Part shown: in pieces, positions 33,845 to 43,288 of the stretch
How positions within the stretch are numbered: position 1 is the first letter of the stretch
Layout of the letters: every line of letters starts with the position of its first letter
Source of the DNA: Fimenecus sp045594885
Lineage (GTDB): Bacteria > Bacillota > Clostridia > Oscillospirales > Acutalibacteraceae
Length of the DNA stretch: 64,000 bases
Reading direction: 5' to 3'
NCBI GenBank assembly: GCA_045594885.1
Contig: JAZNZJ010000026.1
Location: 32,816 to 96,815 of the forward strand
The notes under the pieces: generated by a model
What the model was told of the DNA's origin: nothing
The model's database searches: none
The model's input: the letters and a program-made list of their open reading frames with translations, nothing else
Translations under genes and position numbers: made by a program

Positions 33845-33878
33845 AATTCATTCCTCATTTGAACGCATATATATTGAG

Positions 33879-33907
33879 AGTATATCACAAATTATCACAA
33901 AAGGCAA
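33879..33907 (-). promoter_or_regulatory. Promoter of the M23-HPrK-PqqD-ABC operon
   Basis: TTGCCT (33902-33907) and TATACT (33879-33884) with a 17-base spacer. Confidence 0.6.
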
Positions 33908-33965
33908 GGTGCGATTTAAGGGTTATTGCGTACCTCTTCTAATCTAAAAATTTTTAAATATGCGG

Positions 33966-33994
33966 TTTACTTTTCTTATAGGTTGTTGTATAAT
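33966..33994 (+). promoter_or_regulatory. Promoter of the GDPD-gltX-glnS operon
   Basis: TTTACT (33966-33971) and a perfect TATAAT (33989-33994) with a 17-base spacer, about 49 bases before the first start. Confidence 0.7.
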
Positions 33995-34042
33995 ACATAT
34001 AATTGTATAATTATGTTCAAAAAATGATTTGGGGTTGATAAA

Positions 34043-34897
34043 ATGAAAAAAAGTACAAAAAAGTTTTTAGGTTTTGCTGTTCCCACCACAGTCCTTGCTC
34101 TTTTGGCAAGAAAAAAATATGTTGACATTCGTTACGGTGCAAAAAACGCAAAAGACACTCTTAAATTTTCTGAAATTGCAGAGGGCGAAAAAGATGGTGT
34201 TCACCTCACCGCACACAGAGGTCTTTCTTCAGTTTGCCCTGAAAACACAATCGAGGCTTTCAAAGAGGCTGCAAAATATAATTATTATGCCCTTGAGTGC
34301 GACGTTCATTGTACAACTGACAACAAATGGGTAATTATTCACGACTGTATGCTTCAGTCAATGGCTGAAGAAAAGGGTGACGTTAAGAAGATGTCATATG
34401 AAACCCTTTCAAAAATCAAGTTTACTAATGGTGCAAATATTAAAGATTATCCTGACGCAACTGTTTGTCTTGTTGAAGATTTTATTGAAATCTGTAAAGA
34501 GGCAAATATCCGTCCTATGATTGAAGTTAAAGACAGACGTGTTGAAAAGGTTGCAGATTTGCTTGAGATTATCCGTAAATATGAAATTGAAGACAGTGTA
34601 ATTCTCATTTCATTCCACGAAGCTGTACTTCGTGAATTCAGAAATCTTTCACCGAAGATGGAGCTTTGGCTTCTTGTTCACGCAATCACAGACGAAAAAC
34701 TTCAAGAATGTATCGAAAACAACAACGGTGTGGCTTTTGAGGCTTCACGTAATGTTAAAAAACCCGAAATGATTCAAAAAATCCATCATAACAAGCTCAC
34801 AGCAGCTTGTTGGACCGTTGACACAAAAGAAATGCTCAACGAAATGATTAAAAACGGTGTGAAATATATCACAACAAACGCAATTCTTCCCGAATAA
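34043..34897 (+). CDS. Glycerophosphodiester phosphodiesterase
   Basis: 284 residues; hydrolyses glycerophosphodiesters to glycerol-3-phosphate and an alcohol. The GDPD TIM-barrel motifs are AHRGLSSVCPENTIEAF, LECDVHCTTDNKWVIIHD and RPMIEVKD, giving the catalytic His pair and metal-binding Glu/Asp. The N-terminus is short and basic with a weak hydrophobic stretch, so the protein is probably cytoplasmic or peripherally bound. First gene of an operon with gltX, 10 bases apart; the link to tRNA charging is not obvious. Confidence 0.92.
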   Translation: MKKSTKKFLGFAVPTTVLALLARKKYVDIRYGAKNAKDTLKFSEIAEGEKDGVHLTAHRGLSSVCPENTIEAFKEAAKYNYYALECDVHCTTDNKWVIIHDCMLQSMAEEKGDVKKMSYETLSKIKFTNGANIKDYPDATVCLVEDFIEICKEANIRPMIEVKDRRVEKVADLLEIIRKYEIEDSVILISFHEAVLREFRNLSPKMELWLLVHAITDEKLQECIENNNGVAFEASRNVKKPEMIQKIHHNKLTAACWTVDTKEMLNEMIKNGVKYITTNAILPE

Positions 34898-34907
34898 GAG
34901 GTACAAA

Positions 34908-36563
34908 ATGATAGACTGCAAAAAAATTGCTGATTTGATTTTCAGCGATGTGGACAAGTCCACAGAATATTATGAAGAGCTTTACCCTGCAAGAGTTTTG
35001 CCCGAGGGTGCAAGAGTAACAAGATTTGCTCCAAGCCCCACAGGGTATCTCCACTTTGGCGGACTTTACGCAGGCTTTGCCTCAAAGCTTACCGCTGACA
35101 GCACAAACGGTGTTTTTATGCTTCGTATAGAAGACACCGACAAAAAACGTGAGGTAGAAGACGGTGTTACAGGTATTGTGACAGGTCTTAAGGCTTTTGG
35201 AGTTTCTCCCGACGAGGGTGTAACGGGATTTAATACCGAATATGGCAACTATGGTCCTTACACACAGAGTCACCGCCGTGCAATTTACCGTGCATTTGCA
35301 AAGAAACTTATGGAGGAGGGCAAGGCTTACCCCTGCTTCTGTACTCCCGAAGACCTTGACGAAATTCGTGCAAAGCAAGAAAATGAAGACATCAAGGGCT
35401 ACTACGGTGCTTATGCTAAATGCCGTGACCTTACCGACGAAGAAATTATTGAAAAAATCAATGCGGGTGTGCCCTACACAGTAAGACTTCGTTCAATTGG
35501 TGATATTTCAAGAAAAATCAAGTTTGACGATATGATTAAGGGCAAAATTGAAATGAGCGAAAATGTGAATGACGTTGTTATTTTAAAGGCTGACGGAATT
35601 CCCACCTATCATTTTGCTCACGCAATTGACGACCATTTAATGCACACAACTCACGTTGTGCGTGGTGACGAATGGATTGCATCAGTACCACTTCATATTG
35701 AACTTTTCAGAGCATGTGGCTTCAAGCCCGTTAAATATGCTCATATTGCCCCCATTATGAAAGAGGAAAATGGCGGTAAACGTAAGCTTTCAAAGAGAAA
35801 AGACCCCGAGGCAAATGTTTCTTACTACATTGAAAAGGGTTATCCCGAGGCTTCTGTTAAAGAATATATGCTCACAATTCTCAATTCTAACTTTGAAGAG
35901 TGGAGAAAGGCTAATAAAACAGAGGATATTTCTAAATTCCCATTCAATCTTAAAAAGATGAGTGTTTCAGGTGCACTTTTTGATATGGTTAAATTTAATG
36001 ATGTATCAAAAAATGTAATTTCTGTTATGACTGCAAAGCAAGTTTATAAACTCGTTACCGATTGGGCTATGGATTACAATGAAGTGCTTTATGCACTCTT
36101 TGTTGATGATAAAGAAAAAGCAACAGCAATTCTTAACATTGACCGTGATAATCCAAAACCCCGTAAAGATATTGCGTGTTGGGAAGAAGTTGAAAATTAT
36201 GTTTCATTCTTCTACAATGAGCTTTATGATGCCGACTACACCCTTCCCGAGCATATCGCAAAAGAAGATGCAGTTGAAATTTTGACAAAATATAAAGATA
36301 TGTATTCTGAAAATGACAGCAAAGAAGAATGGTTTAACAAAATCAAAGAGCTTTGCTCTGCTTGTGGCTTTACCCCCAACGTTAAAGAATACAAGCAAAA
36401 CCCCGACGCATTTAAAGGTCACGTGGGTGATGTTTCAACAGTTATACGTGTTGCAATTACTTCTCGCACAAACACACCTGATTTGTATTACATTATGCAG
36501 ATTTTAGGTGTTAATGAAGTGATGAGCAGAATTGACAATGCGATAAATTCATATAAAGCATAA
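34908..36563 (+). CDS. gltX: Glutamyl-tRNA synthetase
   Basis: 551 residues; class I synthetase that charges tRNA-Glu. The HIGH-type motif is PSPTGYLHFGGLYAG and the KMSKS-type motif is KRKLSKRKDPE. RIEDTDKKREVEDG, SHRRAIYRAFAKKLMEEGKA and DDHLMHTTHVVRGDEWIASV are family signatures. An 8-codon-spaced AAGAGGTACAAA precedes the ATG. glnS follows 12 bases later, so this organism can charge tRNA-Gln directly and need not rely on transamidation alone. Confidence 0.96.
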   Translation: MIDCKKIADLIFSDVDKSTEYYEELYPARVLPEGARVTRFAPSPTGYLHFGGLYAGFASKLTADSTNGVFMLRIEDTDKKREVEDGVTGIVTGLKAFGVSPDEGVTGFNTEYGNYGPYTQSHRRAIYRAFAKKLMEEGKAYPCFCTPEDLDEIRAKQENEDIKGYYGAYAKCRDLTDEEIIEKINAGVPYTVRLRSIGDISRKIKFDDMIKGKIEMSENVNDVVILKADGIPTYHFAHAIDDHLMHTTHVVRGDEWIASVPLHIELFRACGFKPVKYAHIAPIMKEENGGKRKLSKRKDPEANVSYYIEKGYPEASVKEYMLTILNSNFEEWRKANKTEDISKFPFNLKKMSVSGALFDMVKFNDVSKNVISVMTAKQVYKLVTDWAMDYNEVLYALFVDDKEKATAILNIDRDNPKPRKDIACWEEVENYVSFFYNELYDADYTLPEHIAKEDAVEILTKYKDMYSENDSKEEWFNKIKELCSACGFTPNVKEYKQNPDAFKGHVGDVSTVIRVAITSRTNTPDLYYIMQILGVNEVMSRIDNAINSYKA

Positions 36564-36575
36564 AGAGGTTACAAA

Positions 36576-38237
36576 ATGGAAGAAGTAACAAAGATTTCAA
36601 ATTTTATTCACGACTTTATTGATGAAGATTTAGAAAACGGAGTTTACAATAAAGTGCAGACCCGTTTCCCACCCGAGCCCAACGGCTATCTTCACATTGG
36701 TCACGCAAAGGCTATTTGCATTAACTTTGCAACAAGTAAAAAGTACAATGGTGAGTGTAATCTTCGTCTTGATGACACAAACCCTCAAAAAGAAGACACA
36801 GAGTATATTGATGCTATTAAAGAAGACATTGAATGGCTCGGCTTTAAGTGGAACAAATGCCTTTTTGCATCAAGCTATTTTGACTACATCTATGAATGTG
36901 CAGTAAAGCTCATCGAAAAAGGCTTAGCTTATGTTGATGACCTTTCTGCTGACGAAATAAGAGAGTACCGTGGCACACTTACAGAAGCAGGCAAAAACAG
37001 TCCATATCGGGAAAGAAGCATCGAAGAAAACCTTGATTTATTCAAGAGAATGACTGACGGTGAATTCCCCAATGGTGCAAGAGTTCTTCGTGCAAAGATT
37101 GATATGGCAGCGGCTAACATCAATATGCGTGACCCTGTAATTTACAGAATTGCTCACGTGTCACATCACCAAACAGGTGATAAATGGTGTGTATATCCAA
37201 TGTATGACTTTGCTCATCCGTTGTCGGACGCAAAAGAAGGTGTTACACATTCTCTTTGCTCACTTGAATTCGAAAACCACAGACCACTTTACGATTGGTT
37301 CTTAAAGGCACTTGACATTGAAATGCCACCAAGACAGATTGAATTTGCACGTCTTAACCTTAACTACTGCCTCACAAGTAAGAGAAAATGTCTTGCACTT
37401 GTAAACGAGGGCATCGTTGATGGTTGGAATGACCCAAGAATGGCAACACTCAGCGGTATGAGAAGACGTGGTTATCCCGCAGCGGCAATTCGTAACTTCT
37501 GTGAGAAAATCGGTGTTTCAAAGGCATATTCAGTTGTTGACTACGGTTTGCTTGAATCCTGCGTTCGTGACGAGCTCAATGCTAATGCGCCTCGTGCTAT
37601 GGCAGTTCTTCGTCCGTTAAAGGTTGTTATTGACAACTACCCTGAGGGACAAACAGAAACGCTTGATGTTGAAATTCATCCCGAACACCCTGAAATGGGT
37701 ACAAGAAAAGTCACATTCGGCAAGACGCTTTTCGTTGAGCAAGAAGACTTTATGGTTGAACCCGTTAAAAAGTATTTCAGACTTTTCCCAGGTAATGAAG
37801 TTCGTCTTAAGAGTGCATATTTTGTTAAATGTGTGGGCTATGACACTGACGAAAATGGCAATGTGACCTGCGTTCACTGTACTTACGACCCCGAAAGCCG
37901 TGGCGGTAATTCACCTGACGGAAGAAAGGTTAAGGGTACACTTCACTGGGTAAGTGAAGCCGACTCATTTAAAGCGGAAGTTCGTCTTTATGACAGACTT
38001 TTCAATAAAGAAAACCCATCTGACGAGAGTGCGGGTGCATTCACAGAAAATCTTAACCCCGACTCACTTGTTATTCTCAACGATTGTCTTGTTGAAGGCG
38101 GTCTTAAAGAAAATCTCAAGGTTGGTGACACATTCCAGTTTATGCGTCAGGGTTATTTCTGCGTAGATATTACCTCAACCGAAGATAAGATTGTGTTCAA
38201 CAGAACCGTACAACTCAATTCTTCTTGGGGAAAGTAA
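36576..38237 (+). CDS. glnS: Glutaminyl-tRNA synthetase
   Basis: 553 residues. PPEPNGYLHIGHAKAICINF contains the HIGH motif; RLDDTNPQKEDTEY, YPMYDFAHPLSDAKEGVTHS and RQIEFARLNLNYCLTSKRKC (KMSKS region, here TSKRK) are diagnostic of GlnRS. The C-terminal beta-barrel anticodon domain is complete (VEIHPEHPEMG, HWVSEADSFKAEVRLYDRLF). The ATG follows AAAGAGGTTACAAA. Co-transcribed with gltX and a small membrane protein gene. Confidence 0.97.
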   Translation: MEEVTKISNFIHDFIDEDLENGVYNKVQTRFPPEPNGYLHIGHAKAICINFATSKKYNGECNLRLDDTNPQKEDTEYIDAIKEDIEWLGFKWNKCLFASSYFDYIYECAVKLIEKGLAYVDDLSADEIREYRGTLTEAGKNSPYRERSIEENLDLFKRMTDGEFPNGARVLRAKIDMAAANINMRDPVIYRIAHVSHHQTGDKWCVYPMYDFAHPLSDAKEGVTHSLCSLEFENHRPLYDWFLKALDIEMPPRQIEFARLNLNYCLTSKRKCLALVNEGIVDGWNDPRMATLSGMRRRGYPAAAIRNFCEKIGVSKAYSVVDYGLLESCVRDELNANAPRAMAVLRPLKVVIDNYPEGQTETLDVEIHPEHPEMGTRKVTFGKTLFVEQEDFMVEPVKKYFRLFPGNEVRLKSAYFVKCVGYDTDENGNVTCVHCTYDPESRGGNSPDGRKVKGTLHWVSEADSFKAEVRLYDRLFNKENPSDESAGAFTENLNPDSLVILNDCLVEGGLKENLKVGDTFQFMRQGYFCVDITSTEDKIVFNRTVQLNSSWGK

Positions 38238-38247
38238 GGTGTAAAAT

Positions 38248-38946
38248 ATGAGTAAAAATAATAAAATCAAACAAAAAACAACGGGCTTTGATATTCTTTA
38301 CAGAGTCGTTACTGCAATTGCCTGTATTGCAATTTATCCCGTATTCTATTTTGCAAACATATTTACTTTTGCAATAGCACATACAGACATCTCTGATTTA
38401 TTTAACAAATTCAATGGCGAAAACACCCTTCAGGTAACAGAAGAAAGCATTTCACTTTCATCTCTTAAAAAGTGGATTGATTTGTTTTCAAGTTTTGCAA
38501 ATGAAGATTTTGATTTCAAAACAAGTATTCTTCAAAACGAACTTTACAGACCTGTTGTTGTTGCTGCTGTATTTGTTATAATTGCACTTTTGCTCGGTAT
38601 TGTAATTCTTGGATTTGCTCTTTTCTCAAACAAAATTAAAGTGATTACAGCACTTTCAGGTGCAGGATTTTTAAGCACACTCGCAGCTTATATTTCATTC
38701 ACAAGCTTCTTTGCAAGCCCTCTTATTGCAGGTGAAGTTACACTTGCTCAACTTCTTAATATGAACGGAATTATTTCATCCGCAATTATTGGCCTTTTAG
38801 GTGAAGTTGTAGTCTGTACTCTTGACACAGCATTCTTTGCAGTAATGTTCTTATTGCTTGGCATCTGCCTCTGGTCAGTTTCAGTTCTTATTGTAAACAA
38901 GAGTGAAGAAAAAGAAAAGCAGATGAAATCAGCAGCTAAAAAATAA
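38248..38946 (+). CDS. Four-helix membrane protein of unknown function
   Basis: 232 residues, family not recognised. Predicted helices near residues 20-45, 102-125, 132-152 and 185-212. A polar loop (about 45-95) lies between the first two, and the C-terminus is Lys/Glu-rich (NKSEEKEKQMKSAAKK). AAGGTGTAAAAT precedes the ATG, 10 bases after glnS. Last gene of the operon, followed by a strong terminator. Confidence 0.75.
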   Translation: MSKNNKIKQKTTGFDILYRVVTAIACIAIYPVFYFANIFTFAIAHTDISDLFNKFNGENTLQVTEESISLSSLKKWIDLFSSFANEDFDFKTSILQNELYRPVVVAAVFVIIALLLGIVILGFALFSNKIKVITALSGAGFLSTLAAYISFTSFFASPLIAGEVTLAQLLNMNGIISSAIIGLLGEVVVCTLDTAFFAVMFLLLGICLWSVSVLIVNKSEEKEKQMKSAAKK

Positions 38947-38978
38947 ATTAACAAAAATACTCTTATTTATAAAGATAA

Positions 38979-39006
38979 AAGGCTATTGGAATTTTCCAAT
39001 AGCCTT
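38979..39006. terminator. Bidirectional terminator between the glnS operon and prfB
   Basis: Perfect 13-bp stem AAGGCTATTGGAA/TTCCAATAGCCTT with a 2-base loop. T-rich runs flank both sides (TATTTTTT to the right; TTTTATCTTT on the other strand). Confidence 0.9.
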
Positions 39007-39011
39007 ATTTT

Positions 39012-40133
39012 TTAGTTGTTTTCTAAATTCTTCTGTGATTGCATTTTGAGATATGCATTGATGAAACCGTCAAGGTCACCGTCCATAACCGCATTTATAT
39101 TACCGTTTTCAAAAGATGTTCTGTGGTCCTTTGCAAGTGTATATGGCATAAACACATATGAACGAATTTGACTGCCCCAAGCAATTTCTTTGTGGTCGCC
39201 TTTAATATCTTCAATCTTTGCAAGATGCTCACGTTCTTTAATCTCAATAAGCTTTGATTTGAGCATTGTCATAGCAACTTCTCTGTTTTGATGCTGACTT
39301 CTCTCAACCTGACAAGATACCACAATGCCCGTGGGCTTATGAGTAAGACGAACCGCTGAAGATGTTTTGTTAACCTTTTGTCCACCCGCACCACTTGCAC
39401 GGTAAACCGCCATTTCAATATCGTCGGGGTTGATTTCCACATTTGTGTCCTCGTCAATTTCGGGCATAACTTCAAGAGATGCAAAAGATGTGTGACGTCT
39501 GCCCGATGAGTCGAATGGTGAAACACGTACAAGACGATGAATTCCCGCCTCACTCTTCATAAAGCCGTAAGCATTATCGCCCTCAATGAGAATACACGCC
39601 GATTTGAGTCCTGCTTCGTCACCGTCAAGATAGTCAAGGGTTGAAACCTTATATCCGTGACGTTCACCCCAACGGTTGTACATTCTGAAAAGCATTTCCG
39701 CCCAGTCCTGAGCCTCTGTACCACCTGCACCTGCGTGGAAAGTAAGAATAGCATTTTTAGAGTCGTACTCACCGGTAAGAAGTGTTGAAAGGGTCTGTGA
39801 ATCAAGGTCTTTTTCAAACTTTTCAACACCATATGTGCATTCGTCAACAAGACTGTCGTCGCCTTCTTCATCGGCGAGTTCAATCATAACAAGAGCATCT
39901 TCGTAGTCACCTTTGAGTTTTTCATAAGCCGCAACCTTATTCTTAAGAGCACTTGTTCGTTGAAGAACTTTCTGCGAATTCTGAATATCGTCCCAAAAGC
40001 CGTCCTGTGCTTGTTGTTCTTCAAGTGTAGCAATTTCTTTTTTCATTTTTTCAAGGCCAAGGGCTTCTGCAAGATTTACAAGCTCGTCCTTATGACCTAC
40101 AAGTCTTAATTTTAATTCTTCGTACTGAAGCAT
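39012..40133 (-). CDS. prfB: Peptide chain release factor 2
   Basis: 373 residues; recognises UGA/UAA and triggers peptide release. The SPF tripeptide (RVSPFDSSGRRH) and GGQ motif (ASGAGGQKVNKTSSAVR) are both present. The start at 40133 follows GCGAGGAAAAATT; an upstream extension to 40163 lacks a ribosome-binding site. The N-terminus (MLQYEELKLRLVGHKDELV) reads through in one frame, so the programmed +1 frameshift used by many bacteria is absent here. Confidence 0.97.
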   Translation of the reverse strand: MLQYEELKLRLVGHKDELVNLAEALGLEKMKKEIATLEEQQAQDGFWDDIQNSQKVLQRTSALKNKVAAYEKLKGDYEDALVMIELADEEGDDSLVDECTYGVEKFEKDLDSQTLSTLLTGEYDSKNAILTFHAGAGGTEAQDWAEMLFRMYNRWGERHGYKVSTLDYLDGDEAGLKSACILIEGDNAYGFMKSEAGIHRLVRVSPFDSSGRRHTSFASLEVMPEIDEDTNVEINPDDIEMAVYRASGAGGQKVNKTSSAVRLTHKPTGIVVSCQVERSQHQNREVAMTMLKSKLIEIKEREHLAKIEDIKGDHKEIAWGSQIRSYVFMPYTLAKDHRTSFENGNINAVMDGDLDGFINAYLKMQSQKNLENN

Positions 40134-40290
40134 AATTTTTCCTCGCTTAAATATAATATTCAATTAAAATTTACAGTCACTTGTCCGTACTGTAATACAT
40201 AAAATGTATCAAGACAACCGTCAATTTAAGAGTGTGGGTAGATACTATCTTATAAACAGCCCCCACCCTTGACGGATATGATATAGATTG

Positions 40291-41109
40291 CTACTGTTCT
40301 TCTTGAGCAATTGACGTACTTTCTTCTTCAAGAGTGGTTGATTCCGTTGTGGATTCAACCGCTTGTTGTTCTGCCTGCTCAAGCAAGTCGGGGTTTTCTG
40401 TTGTAGTTTCATCGCTTGACGGAGCAGTTGTTACAATTTCAGGAGTAGTTGTGTTCTGAATTGCTGAAATATAAAGATTATCGTCTTTTTCACGGAGTGT
40501 GATTTTAAGATATTTATCAGGAGTGGGCTCAATCATATCACCATTTTCACCCTGCTCCCACGCATCACCCGCAAGACAAGCAACCGTAAGAACTACTGTA
40601 TCTGACGATGTTTTCTTTTCTACAACTTTAGGAGTGTATATGGGGGTAATGCCTGTAAGGGGAATAGTATATGTTTCTGTTACAGAATCATAGGTGAAGT
40701 CAAAACCGTAGCCCTCAATGGTCTGATGAACGGGTGCTACTTGAGTTCCGAATAGCTCAATAAACTGTTCCTCTGCCGCTGACTTTGGTATTACAAGTCC
40801 GTTCTCGTTACTTTCAAAGGTATCGGGACTCAAATCACTTTTAAGAAGCGACCAAATTGAAATTTCCATAAGCTGACTCAAATCTGCTTTTGTTATATCG
40901 TCAAAGGAATCAGGGTCAATAAGCAAAACGGGAGTGAGAATTTTTTCATATTCATCATAATTCTTACTGTTTTCAATGGCTGTGCCAATACCGTTAATTG
41001 ATGCCACAACAATTGTAGTAAGCCCTATTGCCGCCAAGAGAATAACAACTATACCCACAACAAAAGCGGATTTTCTTTTTCCTCTTTTAGCCCTTACTGT
41101 TTCTGCCAT
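40291..41109 (-). CDS. Single-pass membrane protein with Thr/Glu-rich tail
   Basis: 272 residues, family not recognised. A basic N-terminus (AKRGKRKSAF) precedes one membrane helix (VVGIVVILLAAIGLTTIVVA), so the bulk should lie outside. The middle has a beta-rich domain (YGFDFTYDSVTETYTIPLTG, VVLTVACLAGDAWEQG, YLKITLREKDDNLYIS); the last 55 residues are Thr/Ser/Glu/Gln-rich, like a wall-spanning linker with nothing after it. Its ATG follows the proA stop directly (TAAATG), with AGGTGAGATAA as ribosome-binding site, so it is co-transcribed with proB-proA. Confidence 0.75.
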   Translation of the reverse strand: MAETVRAKRGKRKSAFVVGIVVILLAAIGLTTIVVASINGIGTAIENSKNYDEYEKILTPVLLIDPDSFDDITKADLSQLMEISIWSLLKSDLSPDTFESNENGLVIPKSAAEEQFIELFGTQVAPVHQTIEGYGFDFTYDSVTETYTIPLTGITPIYTPKVVEKKTSSDTVVLTVACLAGDAWEQGENGDMIEPTPDKYLKITLREKDDNLYISAIQNTTTPEIVTTAPSSDETTTENPDLLEQAEQQAVESTTESTTLEEESTSIAQEEQ

Positions 41110-42348
41110 TTATCTCACCTGACCCTTTCCGTAAATTTTATATTTGAATGAATTCAATTGGGGAAGCCCCAAAGGACCTCTTGCGTGAAGTTTCTGTGTT
41201 GAAATTCCGATTTCTGCACCAAATCCGAATTCACCGCCGTCAGTAAATGCCGTGCTAACATTGTGATAAACTGCCGCTGAGTCAACTGAATTCATAAACT
41301 TTTCTGCAATTTCAATATTTTCGGTAACAATACTTTCACTATGGTTGGTTGAGTATTTTCTTATATGCTCAATTGCCTCATCAACAGAAGAAACAATCTT
41401 GACAGACATTTTATAATCAAGATACTCCGTTGCCCAATCTTCATCTGTGGCTATTTCAATATCGGGACAGATAGCCCTTGCGACCTCATCACCGTAAAGA
41501 ATTACATTTTTTTCGTCAAGCTTTGCCTTGATTGCCACAAGGGCAAATTCAGCAATATTTTTGTGAATGAGAAGACTTTCTGCAGTATTGCAAACAGAAA
41601 CTCTTCTTGTTTTTGCGTTGTTGACAATTTCAACCGCCATATCAATATCTGCAAACTCGTCAATATAAACGTGGCAGTTACCTGCACCGGTTTCAATAAC
41701 GGGCACTGTTGAATTTTCAACAACCGCATTTATAAGTTTTGCACTGCCACGGGGAATAAGCACATCAACATAATCATTCATTCTCATAAGAGCATTTGCA
41801 CTTTCCCTTGAAGTATCCCTTACCAATTCAACAATATCAGGATTAAACCCTTCTTTTGAAATGGCATCTCTCATTACATCCATAATAGCAGAATTTGAAT
41901 TAAATGCTTCTTTACCACCACGAAGAATTGCTGTATTGCCTGACTTGATGGCAAGTGCTGCCGCATCACTTGTAACATTGGGTCTTGCCTCATAAATTAT
42001 GCCAATTACACCTAAAGGTGTACTTACTCTCTGAATTTTCATTCCGTTTGGTCGCTGGGTTTCCCAAAGGACTCTACCCACGGGGTCGGGAAGAGAAATT
42101 ACACCCTCAATACCCTGTGCCATACCTTCTATTCGGTCAGTATTCAACATAAGGCGGTCAACAAGGGACTCTGCCATACCGTTTTTTCTGCCGTTTTCAA
42201 TATCAAGAGTATTGGCATCAAGAATTTTTTTGCAATTATCTCTCAATGCATTTGCAATTGCTTTAAGTATTCTGTTTTTATCTTCAGTTGATGCAACAGC
42301 AAGAGATACTGATGCGTCTTTTACTCTTTTACCGATTTCTGTGAGCAT
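41110..42348 (-). CDS. proA: Gamma-glutamyl phosphate reductase
   Basis: 412 residues; NADPH-dependent reduction of glutamyl-5-phosphate, second step of proline synthesis. The aldehyde-dehydrogenase fold shows GVIGIIYEARPNVTSDAAAL, LIPRGSAKLINAV and VSVCNTAESLLIHK, which carries the catalytic Cys, and ends HARGPLGLPQLNSFKYKIYG. It begins 4 bases after proB. Length normal. Confidence 0.97.
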   Translation of the reverse strand: MLTEIGKRVKDASVSLAVASTEDKNRILKAIANALRDNCKKILDANTLDIENGRKNGMAESLVDRLMLNTDRIEGMAQGIEGVISLPDPVGRVLWETQRPNGMKIQRVSTPLGVIGIIYEARPNVTSDAAALAIKSGNTAILRGGKEAFNSNSAIMDVMRDAISKEGFNPDIVELVRDTSRESANALMRMNDYVDVLIPRGSAKLINAVVENSTVPVIETGAGNCHVYIDEFADIDMAVEIVNNAKTRRVSVCNTAESLLIHKNIAEFALVAIKAKLDEKNVILYGDEVARAICPDIEIATDEDWATEYLDYKMSVKIVSSVDEAIEHIRKYSTNHSESIVTENIEIAEKFMNSVDSAAVYHNVSTAFTDGGEFGFGAEIGISTQKLHARGPLGLPQLNSFKYKIYGKGQVR

Positions 42349-42352
42349 AAAA

Positions 42353-43138
42353 TCACTTACCTTTAAAAAATGTACCTACTTGTTTACCATCAAGGGCCTT
42401 GTAAATGTCTGTGGGGTTTTCGCCATTCATAACAATTGTGTCAATACCTGCATCCATAGCAATTTCTGCGGCATGAAGCTTTGTAACCATTCCGCCCGTG
42501 CCAAGTGTTGACCCTCTGCCACCTGCAATTGAATATAAGTCTTCATCTATTACCGTTACAACGGGAATAAGCTTTGCGTCTTCATTCTCTGTGGGATTTG
42601 CGTCATAGAGACCGTCAATATCAGTAAGAATTATCAACGCATCAGCATTTATAAGTCTTGCAACAATTGCAGAAAGAGAATCATTGTCGCCATAAACAAT
42701 TTCTTCAACTGCAACACTGTCATTTTCGTTGATAACGGGAATTGCACCAAAATCAAAAAGCTTGTTGAAGGTATTTATAAGATTTTGTCTTCTCTCATCA
42801 TTTTCAACGTCACTTTTTGTTATAAGCAACTGACCTACAGTATGACCATATTCACCGAAAAGCTTATCATACATAAACATCAATTCACACTGACCTATTG
42901 TTGCCGCCGCTTGTTTTCCCGCTGTGTCGGCAGGTTTTTCTTTAAGTCCTAACTTACCCACGCCAACACCAATTGCACCGCTTGTAACAAGGGCTACCTC
43001 AATGCCTGAATTTACAATATCAGAAAGCACACTTACCAATTTGTGCATTCTTCTTATATTTGTTTTTCCTGTGCTGTATGTAAGAGTTGAAGTGCCAACC
43101 TTTACAACTATACGTTTAACATCTTTTAAAACTGCCAT
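42353..43138 (-). CDS. proB: Glutamate 5-kinase (short form, no PUA domain)
   Basis: 261 residues; ATP-dependent phosphorylation of glutamate, first step of proline synthesis. The amino-acid-kinase fold has VVKVGTSTLTYSTGKTN, LVTSGAIGVGVGKLGLKEKP, VINENDSVAVEE and GTGGMVTKLHAAEIAMDAG. The C-terminal PUA domain of the enterobacterial enzyme is absent, as in many Firmicutes. Heads the operon proB-proA-membrane protein. Confidence 0.96.
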   Translation of the reverse strand: MAVLKDVKRIVVKVGTSTLTYSTGKTNIRRMHKLVSVLSDIVNSGIEVALVTSGAIGVGVGKLGLKEKPADTAGKQAAATIGQCELMFMYDKLFGEYGHTVGQLLITKSDVENDERRQNLINTFNKLFDFGAIPVINENDSVAVEEIVYGDNDSLSAIVARLINADALIILTDIDGLYDANPTENEDAKLIPVVTVIDEDLYSIAGGRGSTLGTGGMVTKLHAAEIAMDAGIDTIVMNGENPTDIYKALDGKQVGTFFKGK

Positions 43139-43169
43139 AATAATGCTCCAAACAAATTATAATCAGTAT

Positions 43170-43198
43170 ATTTTACCATATATTTTCAAGTTTAACAA
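43170..43198 (-). promoter_or_regulatory. Promoter of proB-proA
   Basis: TTGTTA (43193-43198) and TAAAAT (43170-43175) with a 17-base spacer. Confidence 0.6.
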
Positions 43199-43288
43199 CT
43201 GTTTTATTATATTTATAATTGTAACAAATATATCTTTACATCATAAAATAGTACTGTAAATCGATACTTTTCTATGGGAGGAATAAAA

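Noticed and set aside
34908..36563. HFGG in place of HIGH in glutamyl-tRNA synthetase
   Set aside because: Glutamyl-tRNA synthetases commonly have H-x-GG at this site; it is not unusual.
40040..40163. Programmed +1 frameshift expected in prfB
   Set aside because: The gene reads through from a well-supported ATG with no internal UGA, so the frameshift is absent.
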